A program made the translations under genes and the position numbers. From NCBI GenBank assembly GCA_030220185.1, contig JASPKZ010007421.1, forward strand, positions 434,001-498,000: a stretch of 64,000 nt of DNA. Reading direction: 5' to 3'. The notes beneath the pieces were generated by a model. It saw nothing but the letters and a program-made list of their open reading frames with translations, was not told the origin of the DNA and did no database searches. Positions 34,340 to 44,872 of this stretch are shown one piece after another (position 1 is the first letter of the stretch; the number at the start of each line of letters is the position of its first letter). Origin of the DNA: Diploptera punctata (Eukaryota; Arthropoda; Insecta; Blattodea; Blaberidae).

Positions 34340-36160
34340 TTTGAGAACTTGGCAAATTTTTTCTGAAAGGAGTAAATATACAATAATAAAATTGTTTACA
34401 AAATAATATTATTTGTGTCGTGCTTTCAGTTTTGTTCTTAAACCAGTCAGATAGTTAGGGTAATTTTCTTGCGATCGAGTCACCGGGACCAATTATTATG
34501 CGATCGTAAGAATTTAACATCGAAAGACCCATTGTTGCCAACATAGCTAGTTTATAGTGCCTTCCTTACTTTCTTCTTTTTTATGATATTAAAGAGGAGG
34601 AAGATTGAAAAAAGCAGTTGAAGGGGGAAAAAACTATGAAATTTTGTTAATTTAGATGTGCTATATGCCAAACGAATATTTCTGTTAAAATTATCGCCAT
34701 TTTATTTGGAAGGGAAAGTTTAGGAGTGCTTCCGGACTTGGGAAGGATCCATTTTGTTTTCAAAGGTGAAACCATCGACAAGGTATTGTATGAAGTTATT
34801 TTACGTCATCCAGTTTATTATTCTATTGATTTAAATTGTCTATGCAGATGCCCTGCCCATTATAAAGCGTTTATATTATGTAATTTCTTCCAGTTACGAG
34901 TAATTTTTCGAGTGAATATTTAAAACAATTCCAGAAATTAATAATATCTCATAATTAAGCGGTTGGTTAAAATCCGAATTGAATCTATTCATAAAGGTGA
35001 TTTTCTATGGAATAAATTCTTGTAATTATTTTAAACTTCGCTTGGAGTACCATAACCTATCAACGTATCATTTGACACGTATGGCTCAAAACTTTAGAAT
35101 ATCTTTACCCATGATTTTCTTGGCTGTCTACAATTTGTTGATAACGATTTTCCATACAACATTCTTATGCCAATGTTGCACTACACACTTTTACCACGTT
35201 TGTTACTTATTTGAAACATCGGAAAAAGTCGGTTTTATGTCTCTCAGGAATTCTTCTAAGTTCCACAGAATCGCAGCGCGCATGCGCGAGTTGCTGTAAT
35301 GGTTAATATAGACTCCGGTAGTCGGCGTCACCAACTTTGGGAATAAATTTCCAAATGCAAAAAAAAAAATGGACGTTAACTAACTTGCCATTTTCTAACT
35401 AAAGAAAACAATTTACATGCATATTATTTCTTCCCAAATGCTTAAAAATGGACGTAAACCAACTTCCCATTTCCTAACGTAACAAAGCAATTTTACATGT
35501 GTACTATTTAATGAACTATAAACTAATTTTACGTACACTAACACTAAATATAGTTTTAAATTATTTTCAAATGGTGGCAACGTTGGAACAACATGGGAAA
35601 GTAGCAAGGAAGTGATGTATCCACGATCACGTTTTACGTAAATATATAAATATAAAATATTGTGAAGAAAGCTTGAAGATCATTGCAAAAGGTTTAAAAC
35701 AGTACAAAACGTGTTTACAAGTGTTTAGTGCATCAGTGGCATAAGAATGTAAGTGTAGAAATGTGAGAGACATAAAACCGACCACATCCGAAACATCTTT
35801 CAACAATTCTTTAAACTTTTTTACAATTTTTCAACATTTATATATTTACGTAAAACATGACCTTGCTACATTCCCTCCTCTTCCAATGTTGCCACCATCA
35901 ACAACCCAAAAAAATTCCAGAAGTTGCCACTATCATCAACCCAAAAACACTTCTTTTAAATTCCAGAATTTACAAATGAGTACCTGAGGCGATTGTTAGT
36001 AATATTTTGAAAATATTTATACTTTTAATGCAGAGGCATTGATATAAATAGCATTGACCTTAAATTTTTTTCAAATAAAAAATTGAATTATCCAGCAAAT
36101 AATAGTGGATTATGGTATTTAAAATATGAACTTTAGCCTTGGTTTTAAACAAGGCTATTA
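34340..36160. other. No gene recognised; one 81-bp local tandem duplication
   Basis: AT-rich DNA. 35367-35447 and 35448-35528 are diverged copies of one segment starting AAATGGACGT. Other open frames (34726-34923, 34979-35299) have no recognisable motif and no flanking gene signals. Confidence 0.4.
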
Positions 36161-36164
36161 ACCC

Positions 36165-36690
36165 GGCCCAGCATGTACAGGGGGCATAAGCCATAACTAT
36201 ATACAGTTTGGTAATTCTTGACAGGTGCATTCTTGTCGCGGAGTGAACACGAAGAATCTTAGTGGCTAAGTTCTGTCAAGGACCCAATCTCTCGGGGTAT
36301 AACGAGGACCCCCTGCCCAGGGATAAGGGTGAAGACCTTAACGGTTGGATTGGCAAAAAGAACAAGCTTCAATAATGGCGAGGCAGCCTTCCACCTGGGT
36401 TTTGTACACATGGAAGCATGTTCAAATGCTTTGAGGTGGCAGCCCCACCATTGGACTACTCGGCAGCAGGCCGGTTGCCTGCTACGAGGAAATATAAAAA
36501 AAAAAACTCAAACTCCCTAAAGCAATATACAAAGAATGCCAAATAATCGTTTATCAAAACAGATGCTTCATTATAAACCTCAAGACTGAAGAAATGTAGG
36601 AAGACCAAAACAACGGAAGGACGATTTGCATCTACAGCATTGGGGAGCGGAACGGGCCAACAGGCCCATATCTTGAAGGTGATGATGATG
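36165..36690 (+). mobile_element. Internally deleted RTE-like LINE: leader joined to 3' end
   Basis: 36165-36500 is a LINE leader like that at 23166-23525 (GACCCCCTGCCCAGGG, GGTGAAGACCT, GAGGTGGCAGCCCCACCA). After a short A run, 36560-36690 is the coding 3' end (MLHYKPQD, then RNVGRPKQRKDDLHLQHWGA, then ERANRPIS), followed by a (GAT)n tail. The APE and RT are absent. It looks like a non-autonomous deletion derivative of about 525 bp. Confidence 0.6.
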
Positions 36691-36724
36691 ATGATAAACT
36701 TGTAAGCCATCAACACATATATGA

Positions 36725-37205
36725 GATACAGATAATAATAATAATAATCATCATCATCATCATCATCATCATCAGCATCAAGGATTAGACCTTAAGGTCT
36801 GTTCTGATTTAATGCTAGAATTGGTCTTCCTACATTTCTTCATCCTAGTGGTTTGTAATGAAAAATCTGTTTTCGAATTCTATTGATGTGGCCCATACAT
36901 TCATCTCTATATGGTGCAATTCTATCTAATAGATTGAATATATTTAGTTTAATTTTGTTTTTTATCTTATTATATAGCCAGCCACATTTGAATATATTTA
37001 GTTCATTTTGTTTTCAATCTGTTACAGCCAGCCACGCTCCTTAGAAACCTCATTTCTGACGTTTCTATTCTTTTTTCCTGGTTTTTGATTAAGACCCAAT
37101 GTTCCGATCCATATAGTAGTGTTGGAACCACCATTGTTTTATAAAATTTTAAAAGTGTCTCCTTTCTAGTTCTTTTGAGACTTCGTTTTATGGTGCCACA
37201 CATAT
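36725..37205 (-). pseudogene. RTE-like LINE C-terminal remnant with (ATG/ATT)n tail
   Basis: The minus-strand frame at 37003-37203 gives TIKRSLKRTRKETLLKFYKT, then MVVPTLLYGSEHWVL, RIETSEMRFLRSVAGC. 'LYGSE.W......RIE..EM.FLR.VAG' is the segment just after the thumb of many LINE RTs. The 3' end runs to a tail of ATT and ATC repeats (36733-36778). A local duplication of the TATTTAGTTYATTTTGTTTT block lies at about 36935-37020. It faces the plus-strand element at 36165-36690 tail to tail. Confidence 0.65.
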
Positions 37206-37259
37206 AATTAAATTTATTTATTTTGTTTTCAATATCTTCACTTTTTCTATATGACAGAT

Positions 37260-38140
37260 AATAATATATTCTAAAATTGTAGGAGGAATTTGAGATTAAT
37301 TTTTAAAAACCTTTCAAATATTGGTTTCAATTAATATTTTTAAAAAATATATGCTTTTAAAAACTTATAAAATACGAAACTATATATATACTAAAGAGCC
37401 GATGTATAGTCTCAAAACATTCAGCGACATCCTATGTGGTTTTGCTCTGGATGGGTAACCATTGGGTGAAACCACGTGGCTTGCTGTAAAATTTTAACCA
37501 TCCGTGCATCCAACAAACCATTCTGTTCAGGTTTTGGTTGTTTCCCTTAATGTTAAAACAAATGTCTGAATAGTATTTTCTTGATCTTCACCAAATAAAA
37601 TAAAATTTTAATGAATTATTTTAAAAATAAAAAATTGTACATTATATTGCCGGGAGGCAGCAAGGGAAATATTTGATTTCTAACTATGTGTCAGGATGGC
37701 AGCAGCTTTCTCAGTGTGAACTTCAAAGGATCAATGTAATGCAAAATTTAAAAAAAAAATCTAAGTCCTGTATAGAGACAAAAAAATGTTAAAAATCCAA
37801 TATTTTCTAGACTGTTTGCATATTCATATCTTAATTCTGAGGCCTTGATAAAACTATTTTATGTTGCAATGGCCGAAAAATTATCAAACATTAATTAAAA
37901 AATAAATATTAATATATTATAATCATATCTCCATCTTGAATCGAAAAAAAGAATAATAAAAATGCAAACTACATACATACTTGTAAAAAAATTGAAGGTC
38001 ACAAAGTACCTAACTCATTTAATCTGAATAAACTGATTAGTAGTAGGCTACAGCGGAAATGTGAATAGAATGTTGGAAGCAATCACTAGTTCTCAATTAC
38101 AGTCTTATGAACTTTGACATCTCTTACAATAGCTGGTGAA
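37260..38140. other. No gene; possible 5S-rRNA-like fragment at about 37420-37490
   Basis: AT-rich DNA. 37430-37485 contains CAGCGACATC, then CTCTGGATGGGTAACC, then ACCACGTGGCTTGCTGT. These resemble the internal promoter and 3' part of 5S rRNA. This could be a decayed 5S-headed SINE. The similarity is by eye and short. Confidence 0.25.
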
Positions 38141-38143
38141 ATA

Positions 38144-39185
38144 GGCCTATAACCTGTCCAGCCTAAGAAACAACTTTGACATTTTACTCTGTGCAGCACA
38201 TATAAAAAATACATGCGGCCTCTATCAGCTGTTTGTTACAAGCCGATAAATTAATGCGCTACAATAATTTTTATTTTTAATGTTGCACGTTGTATGTCAA
38301 AAACGAAATTAAATTATAATTGCTAATGTTAAACAAAATAATTCAAATCAAACATTTAAATTAAAATAACTGTATTTAGAGTAATAAAATAACTGCCTAG
38401 TAAGACATTAACAGTATTTCTTTTTACAAAAAGAGAATCCTATATCTGATAAGAGTGTGTGAAAACTGTATCTCTTCAATCAGGATTTTCATTCACAACA
38501 GTCAGAATTTTATTTGAGGTAGGTGGTTCACTGTTAATACAAACTACACACTTAACAACATTGTCCACCGCTCCTGAAACAGGTTTAGGCTTTTTCCTCT
38601 TCTTGTTGGGCATTTTGATATTAAAAGTTTCTTTTAATTCCCTGTGAAATATGTACAACACTACTCTCTGACACGCCAGTATATTCTGCAGCATTTTAAC
38701 TACATCGTTCACTATAGTGTCAGGATTATGCTCCATAAACTTATAAAATACATTTAACACCATCTGTTTTTCAGCATTCTTTAACAATTTCCCTTTAGGG
38801 TGCTTTTTATAATTTTGATCACACATTTTATCGCTGACTTAATTTACCATAAACTGTACAACAGTTGCCATATTCATAACTGGCATTCAATTTCCTCCCA
38901 AGAATCGATCACTTTCAAACAAATGCAAATTTTTAGTTCCTCTCCGATTTTCAAAAAAACATGTAGGTGTATATTGTATTCTGATAAACTACAGTTAACA
39001 TAAATAGTTTCAGATATGTAGGGTCTAATTATATTAATTGAATATGTGATCTATTTTTTCGCTTTCACTGAGTTGAACTTTGACCATGAACAAATTGCAG
39101 CAGTCATATGCTTCGTGATCACTTGTCCATTTGTTTTCCTCAAGTGCGTTTCTTAGGCTGGACAGAGAATAGAAGGTCATTGGCC
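38144..39185. mobile_element. Tc1-like (IS630/DDE) DNA element, deletion derivative
   Basis: The 1042-bp element begins GGCCTATAACCTGTCCAGCC and ends with the complement of GGCCAATGACCTTCTATTCT, both followed by CTGTCCAGCCTAAGAAAC. TA lies outside both ends (38142-38143, 39186-39187). Inside, on the minus strand, is the N-terminal part of a transposase-like protein. The DDE catalytic domain is missing. A half copy of the family is at 33047-33247. Confidence 0.7.
38476..38826 (-). CDS. N-terminal DNA-binding part of a Tc1-like transposase
   Basis: The frame is open for 116 codons from ATG at 38826. It starts MCDQNYKKHPKGKLLKNAEK, then VLNVFYKFMEHNPD and a helix-turn-helix-like stretch, then a basic PNKKRKKPKP linker. 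This resembles the N-terminus of insect Tc1/IS630-type transposases (helical repeat, HTH, basic linker before the DDE domain). The frame ends before any DDE residue, so only binding could remain. Its place inside a TA-flanked inverted-repeat element supports the call. Confidence 0.5.
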   Translation of the reverse strand: MCDQNYKKHPKGKLLKNAEKQMVLNVFYKFMEHNPDTIVNDVVKMLQNILACQRVVLYIFHRELKETFNIKMPNKKRKKPKPVSGAVDNVVKCVVCINSEPPTSNKILTVVNENPD

Positions 39186-39189
39186 TATC

Positions 39190-40265
39190 AGTCGGTAGCT
39201 GGCCTCACTTCCACATGTTTTAATATAGAGATGGACAATCATCTACTCAGTATATAGGTGGCATGTGGTTAACATATTGGGTCCCTGAGCTATTATAGCT
39301 GGTTTTCTCAAAATGGAGCTGCTAGTTATGGTAGCTATCCAATTTCCTCATGACGTTGGATAGACAAAAGTTCCATACTGACCTAAATTCCATGTGAAAT
39401 GTATTCAGCATGGGGACTCGTATCATCGCAAGTCCCATAGCTGTGAACTATGAAATCATGCCTTAAACCTCTTGGTTATGTTGCAATCTTATGTATAGAA
39501 AAATGGTTATTTTAATGTGTTATTGACATTTTCAGTTAATCTGATTATAATGACTTTCCAGGCAGACTGCTGAACACGATCTGTCAGACATGGATCTTTG
39601 GCCACAAGTAAGTTACTTTGCAAGATTATATTTAAATATATGCAGACCAGCCATCTGAAAGCAATGGTTAAACATAACTAAAAACAAAAATTGTTCCCTC
39701 AAGTAGGATTTGAACTCATGACCATTACTTCTACAATAAAGAGATAGAAATTTGTGCTTGGTCAGCAAGTTGTCTGAATAGCACCAGCACATTAAGTTGG
39801 AGGTCTTGTGTTAAAATCCTGGTTCAGGCAGAAATGTTTCACTATAGTTGTGTTTATTTAATTTCATGTCTCAGAATTGTTCACATTAATTTCAGTGATT
39901 GTAAAGAAGTTCTAAGATAAACATTTTGAGTTGTGACACTTGTGGTTGTTGAGTCTAATTTCAAAGTTATGAGATGTTTTTAAGATTGAACATTGTTATT
40001 GATAATTAGGGGTGTGATTTATTTGGCAATGATGAAATATGCATAATTTGAGAAAATTAATATATTTGACAAATATTACAAATCTCTCAAGGTAGGTTAG
40101 GAAATTAATTGACATTTATTCACAAAATTCAAGAATATTCATGAATAACTTCATGTCATGAAACACATTTTTATGTAAAATATGCATGAAAATAAACAAA
40201 TTAGATTTTAAAATATAATTTACAGGCACTGTCAGTGAAATGCAGCCCACTGCATGCAACAATCG
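39190..40265. other. No gene; weak SINE-like fragments
   Basis: About 39690-39725 has a reversed B-box-like segment (GGATTTGAACTCATGACC). About 39790-39830 holds a weak forward one. The rest is AT-rich DNA with no coding frame recognised. Confidence 0.35.
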
Positions 40266-40291
40266 ACCACTTACTTACTTACTCACTGGCA

Positions 40292-43155
40292 CTATAGAAC
40301 CCGTAGCTTCATGGCCGCGTGGACATAAGCTCTCCATATATCCCTATCCTGAGCTAATGCTTTCCAATCATTCCCTGTATAATCTACTTCCCTCAAATCA
40401 TAGTTAATGTTATTCTCCCACCTCATTCTTGGTCTACCAACTGGGCGTTTTCCCTCTGGCTTTCCTACAAGAAGCTTCCATGCAAGTCTTTCATTCCCCA
40501 TACGTGCAACATGTCCTGCCCATCGCAGTCTACGAGACTTAACTGTTCTTATTATATCTGGCTTCCTATAAAGACCATGTAGTTCATTGTTATGTAGTCT
40601 TCTCCATTCACCTGTCTGTTCATCTCTCTTTGGTCCAAAAATTTTCCTAAGTACTTTATTCTCAAATACTTGTAATCTCCTTTCCTCCCTTAAAGTAAGA
40701 GTCCATGTTTCGCACCCATATAATATAACTGGTAGAATAATAGTTTTATATATTTTCAGTTTAACGTTTTTTGAAAGGAGTTGGGACATCAAGAGTCTCT
40801 GCAATGCATAATAGCACGCATTTCCAGAATTGAGCCTATGTTTAATTTCTTTGTGCATCTCATTCCTATTTGTGATTATTGTTCCTAGGTATTTGAATTC
40901 AGCCACTTCCTCAAAATTTCCCTCATTTGTCATTAGCTGTCCATTTCCATTATATAATGAATTTCTACGTGTGACCATATATTTAGTTTTATTGATATTT
41001 ACTTCCAGTCCTAATTTCTTAGTGTTACTCAATAGTGTGTGCGTGTTGTCCTTTAGTATCTCCTCGCTATCGGCCAACAATACTACATCATCAGCATAAA
41101 CTAACAGCTTATTAATACCATTGAGTTGTAAGCCTTCCTCATTCTCTAAAGATTTAATGGCATGCTCTAGTACAAAATTAAATAGTAGAGGAGATAGTGC
41201 ATCTCCTTGCTTCAACCCATTCTGGATTTCAAAAGTGTCCGAAAACTGTTTGCCTACACGCACCCTACTCTTTGTGCCATTTAGACACATTCGTATAAGT
41301 CTAACTAACTTTTTAGGAATTCCGAACTCCAGCAGGATACTATATAACTTCTCCCTCTTAATTGAATCATATGCTTTTTTGAAGTCTACATATAGTTGAT
41401 GTACAGTACCATTATATTCCCATTTCTTTTCTAAAATCTGTCTTATACTAAAAATCTGATCTGTTGTAGACCTGTTTCTTCTAAATGCACATTGATGATC
41501 TCCTAGAATGTCATCAATATAGGGAGTAAGTCTGCTTACTAATATATTTGTTAGAATTTTGTACGAAGTTGAAAGTAATGAGATGCCCCTGTAGTTGTTG
41601 CAATCAGTTTTATCTCCTTTCTTATAAATTGGTACGATAATTGATTCCTTCCATTCATCTGGAAGAGCTTCTTTTTCCCAAATCATACTAAGCAACCAGC
41701 GTATCTTGTCCATCAATTTTTCTCCCCCTGATTTTATCAGTTCTGCTGGGATCTCATCTGAACCTGATGCTTTATACATCTTCAATTTTTCAATCGCCAT
41801 TTCAACCTCTAATGCACTTGGTTCTGCGACTAGCATTTCTGCTGTCTGTAAATTATCCTCCTCAATGTCCTGTTCTGTATGTACATTTAATAGCTGATTA
41901 AAGTAACTTTTCCATCTATTTAATATACTCCTGGAATCTGCAATCATATCCCCATTTTCATTCCGAATTATGTTTGTTCTAGCCTGAAACCCTTTCTTCT
42001 CTATACTAATTCCCTGATATAATTCTCTAATGTTCCTATTTTTTGCATTCATTTCAAGATCATTAATCTTCTCTCTCAAATATTCCCTCTTTTTACTCTT
42101 TAGTAACTTGGTGGTTTCCCGTCTAATACTACCCAATTGCTCTAAATTTACCTCATTTGGCTCGTGTAACCATTTCATTTTTGCTAGCTTTCTTTTCTTT
42201 ACAATGTCGGCACATTCCTCATCAAACCATTTCTTGTTTTGCCTCTTTTTTAAACAACCAATGCTTTCTGATGCTGACAATTTAATAGTATCTCTTATAG
42301 CCTCCCATTCTTTATTTATATCAGTTTCTTCTTCGTTTGCCACATTGTCATCTGAAGATTCCAGTATTTCAAATCTATTAGCAATTTTGATTTGGTATTC
42401 TTGCCGCATTTCATCATTTTTCAAGTTTTTTAATTCAAATTTTACAGAATCATCTTTAGCGTTTGTTCCTCTCATAAGCGATAGCCGTTGTCTGATTTTC
42501 ACTCTGACCAGATGATGATCCGAATTGCAGTCTGTCCCTCTAACTGATCTAACATCGATGATGCTACTGTGCCAGCGTTTATCCACTAATACATGATCTA
42601 TCTGGTTCCGAGTTTCTCCATCTGGGGACGTCCAGGTGTATTTATGAATATCCTTATGCTGAAATGTTGTGCTCTTAACAATGAGATTCTTTGATGTGGC
42701 AAATGTGACTAATCTAACCCCGTTGTCGTTACTATCTTCATGAAGACTGAATTTGCCTATTGTTGGTTTGAATATATCTTCCCGCCCCACTTTTGCATTA
42801 AAATCTCCTAAGACAATTTTCATATGATATCGTGAAAGGCTATCAAATAAGCATTCTAATTCTTCATAGAACTCATCCTTGATCTTGTCATCTTTATCTT
42901 CTGTGGGGGCATGTACATTTACAATTATAAAATCATGTCGTTTACCCTTTAGAATTATGTATGATATCCTATCACTAACAAACTTAATATCTCGGATAGC
43001 GGATAGGATCCTCCTTCTGACTAAAAAACCCGTTCCAAATGCAGGTCTTTCTGCACCACCATAGTATAATGCAAAGCTTCCTGATTCCTGACTACCTTCT
43101 CCTGGCCACCTAACTTCCTGTAAAGCGACTATATCCAAGGGCGATTTATCTAATT
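40292..43155 (-). CDS. RTE-1 endonuclease/reverse transcriptase (main frame)
   Basis: Open for about 950 codons; the 948-residue part counted here begins LDIVALQEVRW. APE blocks: catalytic Glu in LQEVRW (6-11), VNVHAPT (73-79), LGDFNAKVG (110-118), NQIDHVLVD (178-186), SDHHLV (206-211). RT blocks: YKASGSDEIPAELI (455-468), YKKGDKTDCNNYRGIS (505-520), FRRNRSTTDQIFS (552-564), YVDFKKAYDSI (583-593), GLKQGDALSPLLF (641-653), the catalytic VYADDVVLLAD (680-690), YLGT (750). The C-terminus has LRWAGHVARM (871-880) and KPEGKRPVGRPRMRWEN. No internal stop is present. The protein would nick DNA and prime cDNA synthesis on the element RNA. Confidence 0.9.
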
Positions 43156-43331
43156 CCCGCGGTTAATATCTCTAGTGCCCCGCTATTGTATAAAGTCCTA
43201 ACATTCCATGTTCCTAGGAACATGTCCCTGTGTTTGAGCCTTTGGCATGGGTTCCCTGAAGTAGTCCCCGCCCGGAGAACCGAATGGGGGACTATTTGAC
43301 CTCCGGAAAATTTTACCCCAGTTGAACCCAT
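43156..43331 (-). CDS. RTE-1 endonuclease N-terminus, out of frame by one base
   Basis: The frame starts at ATG 43331 and reads MGSTGVKFSGGQIVPHS, then FLGTWNVRTLYNSGALEILT. It leaves the main frame within the CCCGCGG at 43156-43162. GTWNVRT holds the conserved Asn of LINE APE domains and belongs directly before the QEVRW block. Skipping one G would join the frames. This single frameshift is the only lesion I see in the element's coding region. Confidence 0.8.
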
Positions 43332-43629
43332 GTCCGCATTTCTTGACGGTTGTATTTTTACGGTGAAAGATCGTCACTCTTTCGCCCAAGGTACTTTTTT
43401 CGTCTGGCTTATAACCTTTGACCAGGCCGGCATGGGTAACCCTATCGGCAGCAAAGCTATCACCGGCATAGCTCTCAGGATCATTTAAGCATGCAAGCCA
43501 CTCCACCACGACAAGGTAAAGATACCATGGAGGGGATTCCCGGTGAGGTTAATTTTTTTAATTGTTAAAATGCTTTCTATCATATTATGTATTTCCATTC
43601 TTAGAGAAAAAAGCATAGTAACTATTTGG

Positions 43630-43640
43630 AAGTATTACTA

Positions 43641-43723
<83 letters not shown>

Positions 43724-43745
43724 TATTTATTCATTTATTTATAAA
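43630..43745 (+). repeat. (ATT)n microsatellite, tail of the RTE-2 copy to its right
   Basis: About 80 bp of pure ATT repeats (43640-43722) are followed by TTATTTATTCATTT. Read on the minus strand this is an (AAT)n tail at the 3' end of the RTE-2 copy at 43790-44776. Confidence 0.8.
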
Positions 43746-43789
43746 CAGATTTACAATGTAATAAAATGTCTTCTTGTGTGCAAAGCTTT

Positions 43790-44776
43790 TTAAATTCTTA
43801 TCTTCTTTCTCCATTCTTCTCTATCTCCCCATTCCAATTCTTCCAGACCTAGCTCCCTCATACCTCTTCTTACATCATCCATCCATTTAAATCTAGGTCG
43901 ACCTCTCTTTCCTTTCCCAGGTGTAATCCATTCCAAAGCTTTTCTGGGTAATCTTTTCTCTGGCATTCTACGTGTATGACCATACCATTCTGGTTGTCTG
44001 TATCTCACAAAATCTAATATTGAATTTTGGACTTTCATTTGTTGTCTGATGATTGTATTTCTGATTTTTTCCAATTTAGAATTTCTAGTTGAGCATCTGA
44101 AACAATCCTTTCACTAGACATAAGCTTTAAACTCAAATTTTAATTCAACTGTCGAGTTTCTACACCGTATGTTAGCGTATTTTGAATTATGGATTTATAA
44201 ATTTGTAATTTGGTATCTATTCTTATTGATGGTGGGCAGTGAAAACCTCATAACTCCATTTTGGTAAATTTTACAGGAGAAAGAAATATCTGTTTTAAAT
44301 TATATTTGAAGAGAAAAAGTTTTGTCTAGACCGAGACTCGAACCCAGGGCCCTTGGCTTTCCGGACCAAGTGCTCTACCAACTGAGCTACCAAGGCAAGT
44401 TGCGATCTAGATGCAAATTTTTCTCTTATATACGTTGTAATATTTGTAAACTGTTCTAAATAATTATGAAAATTTAACAGTAATAGTTCCCACATATTTT
44501 ACTACAGAATACAAGTCAATTTATTAATAAATTTTGAAGTCCGTGTTCTGGTTATGCCTCACATATTTCTGGGCTGGTTACTGGAGTTTTCAATGGCTGA
44601 TGGGGTTTCGAGGTTTTCATTGCCTACCATCGATGTACTTATCCCACAAAACTCCGTTTAACACTGTTATTACTGGTCTGCCTTTTTTGAATTCTATATT
44701 TTATGTAATTTTCTTGGGTACATTTTGAGTTAATTTTGATCCCCAGGTAATTACATTCTTCACATCCTTTGATACA
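43790..44776 (-). pseudogene. RTE-2 LINE copy D, RT C-terminus split by an insertion
   Basis: Minus-strand reading: ECNYLGIKINSKCTQEN (near 44750), then VLNGVLWDKYI (near 44660-44635). After the inserted element at 44228-44631 it resumes with IRIDTKLQIYKSIIQNTLTY (near 44220-44165). It ends with NTIIRQQMKVQNS, PEWYGHTRRMPEKRLPRKAL and GKRGRPRFKWMDDVRRGMR (44074-43790). The copy is 5'-truncated at about 44776, exactly at the (AAT)n tail of copy E. Confidence 0.75.
44228..44631 (-). mobile_element. Inverted-repeat element containing a tRNA-like segment
   Basis: The ends are inverted: GATGGTGGGCAGTGAAAACC at the left and the complement of GATGGTAGGCAATGAAAACC at the right; total 404 bp. It interrupts the RT of copy D. 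On the minus strand at 44397-44326 lies a tRNA-like sequence with A box GGTAGCTCAGTTGGTAGAGC and B box GGGTTCGAGTCTC. The acceptor stem is mismatched, so it is not a normal tRNA gene. An inner inverted pair (AAGAGAAAAA/TTTTTCTCTT) flanks the tRNA-like part. Either a SINE jumped into a MITE or the MITE captured it. Confidence 0.6.
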
Positions 44777-44777
44777 T

Positions 44778-44779
44778 CC

Positions 44780-44815
<36 letters not shown>

Positions 44816-44872
44816 CATTATTATTATCATCATCGTCGTTATTATTGTCGTTATTATTATTATTATTAATTT
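44778..44872 (+). repeat. (ATT)n tract between two RTE-2 copies
   Basis: ATT repeats with ATC/GTC interruptions. On the minus strand it is the (AAT)n tail of copy E (44873-47140), and copy D starts immediately after it. Confidence 0.75.

Larger units (their letters stand above)
40266..43553 (-). mobile_element. RTE-1 LINE, near full length
   Basis: The minus-strand element is about 3.3 kb. Its 5' leader (CTCACCGGGAATCCCCTCC at the right end) is followed by the APE-RT frame (43331 to 40292). It has a short 3' end closing in a GTAAGTAAGTAAG tail at 40270-40283. At least five shorter copies of the same family lie in this window (6185, 19741, 29515/32967, 54121, 56742). It appears to be the youngest LINE here: one frame covers nearly the whole protein. 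Confidence 0.9.

Noticed and set aside
41121..42515. Plus-strand open frames inside the RTE-1 element
   Set aside because: They are antisense shadows of the long minus-strand endonuclease/RT frame and have low-complexity Ser/Phe-rich composition.
43543..43761. Open frame rich in tyrosine
   Set aside because: It is the translation of the (ATT)n microsatellite tail of a LINE.
44326..44397. Functional tRNA gene
   Set aside because: A and B boxes are good, but the acceptor stem has mismatches and the anticodon arm does not give a normal 7-base loop with T33. It is a tRNA-like part of a repeat.
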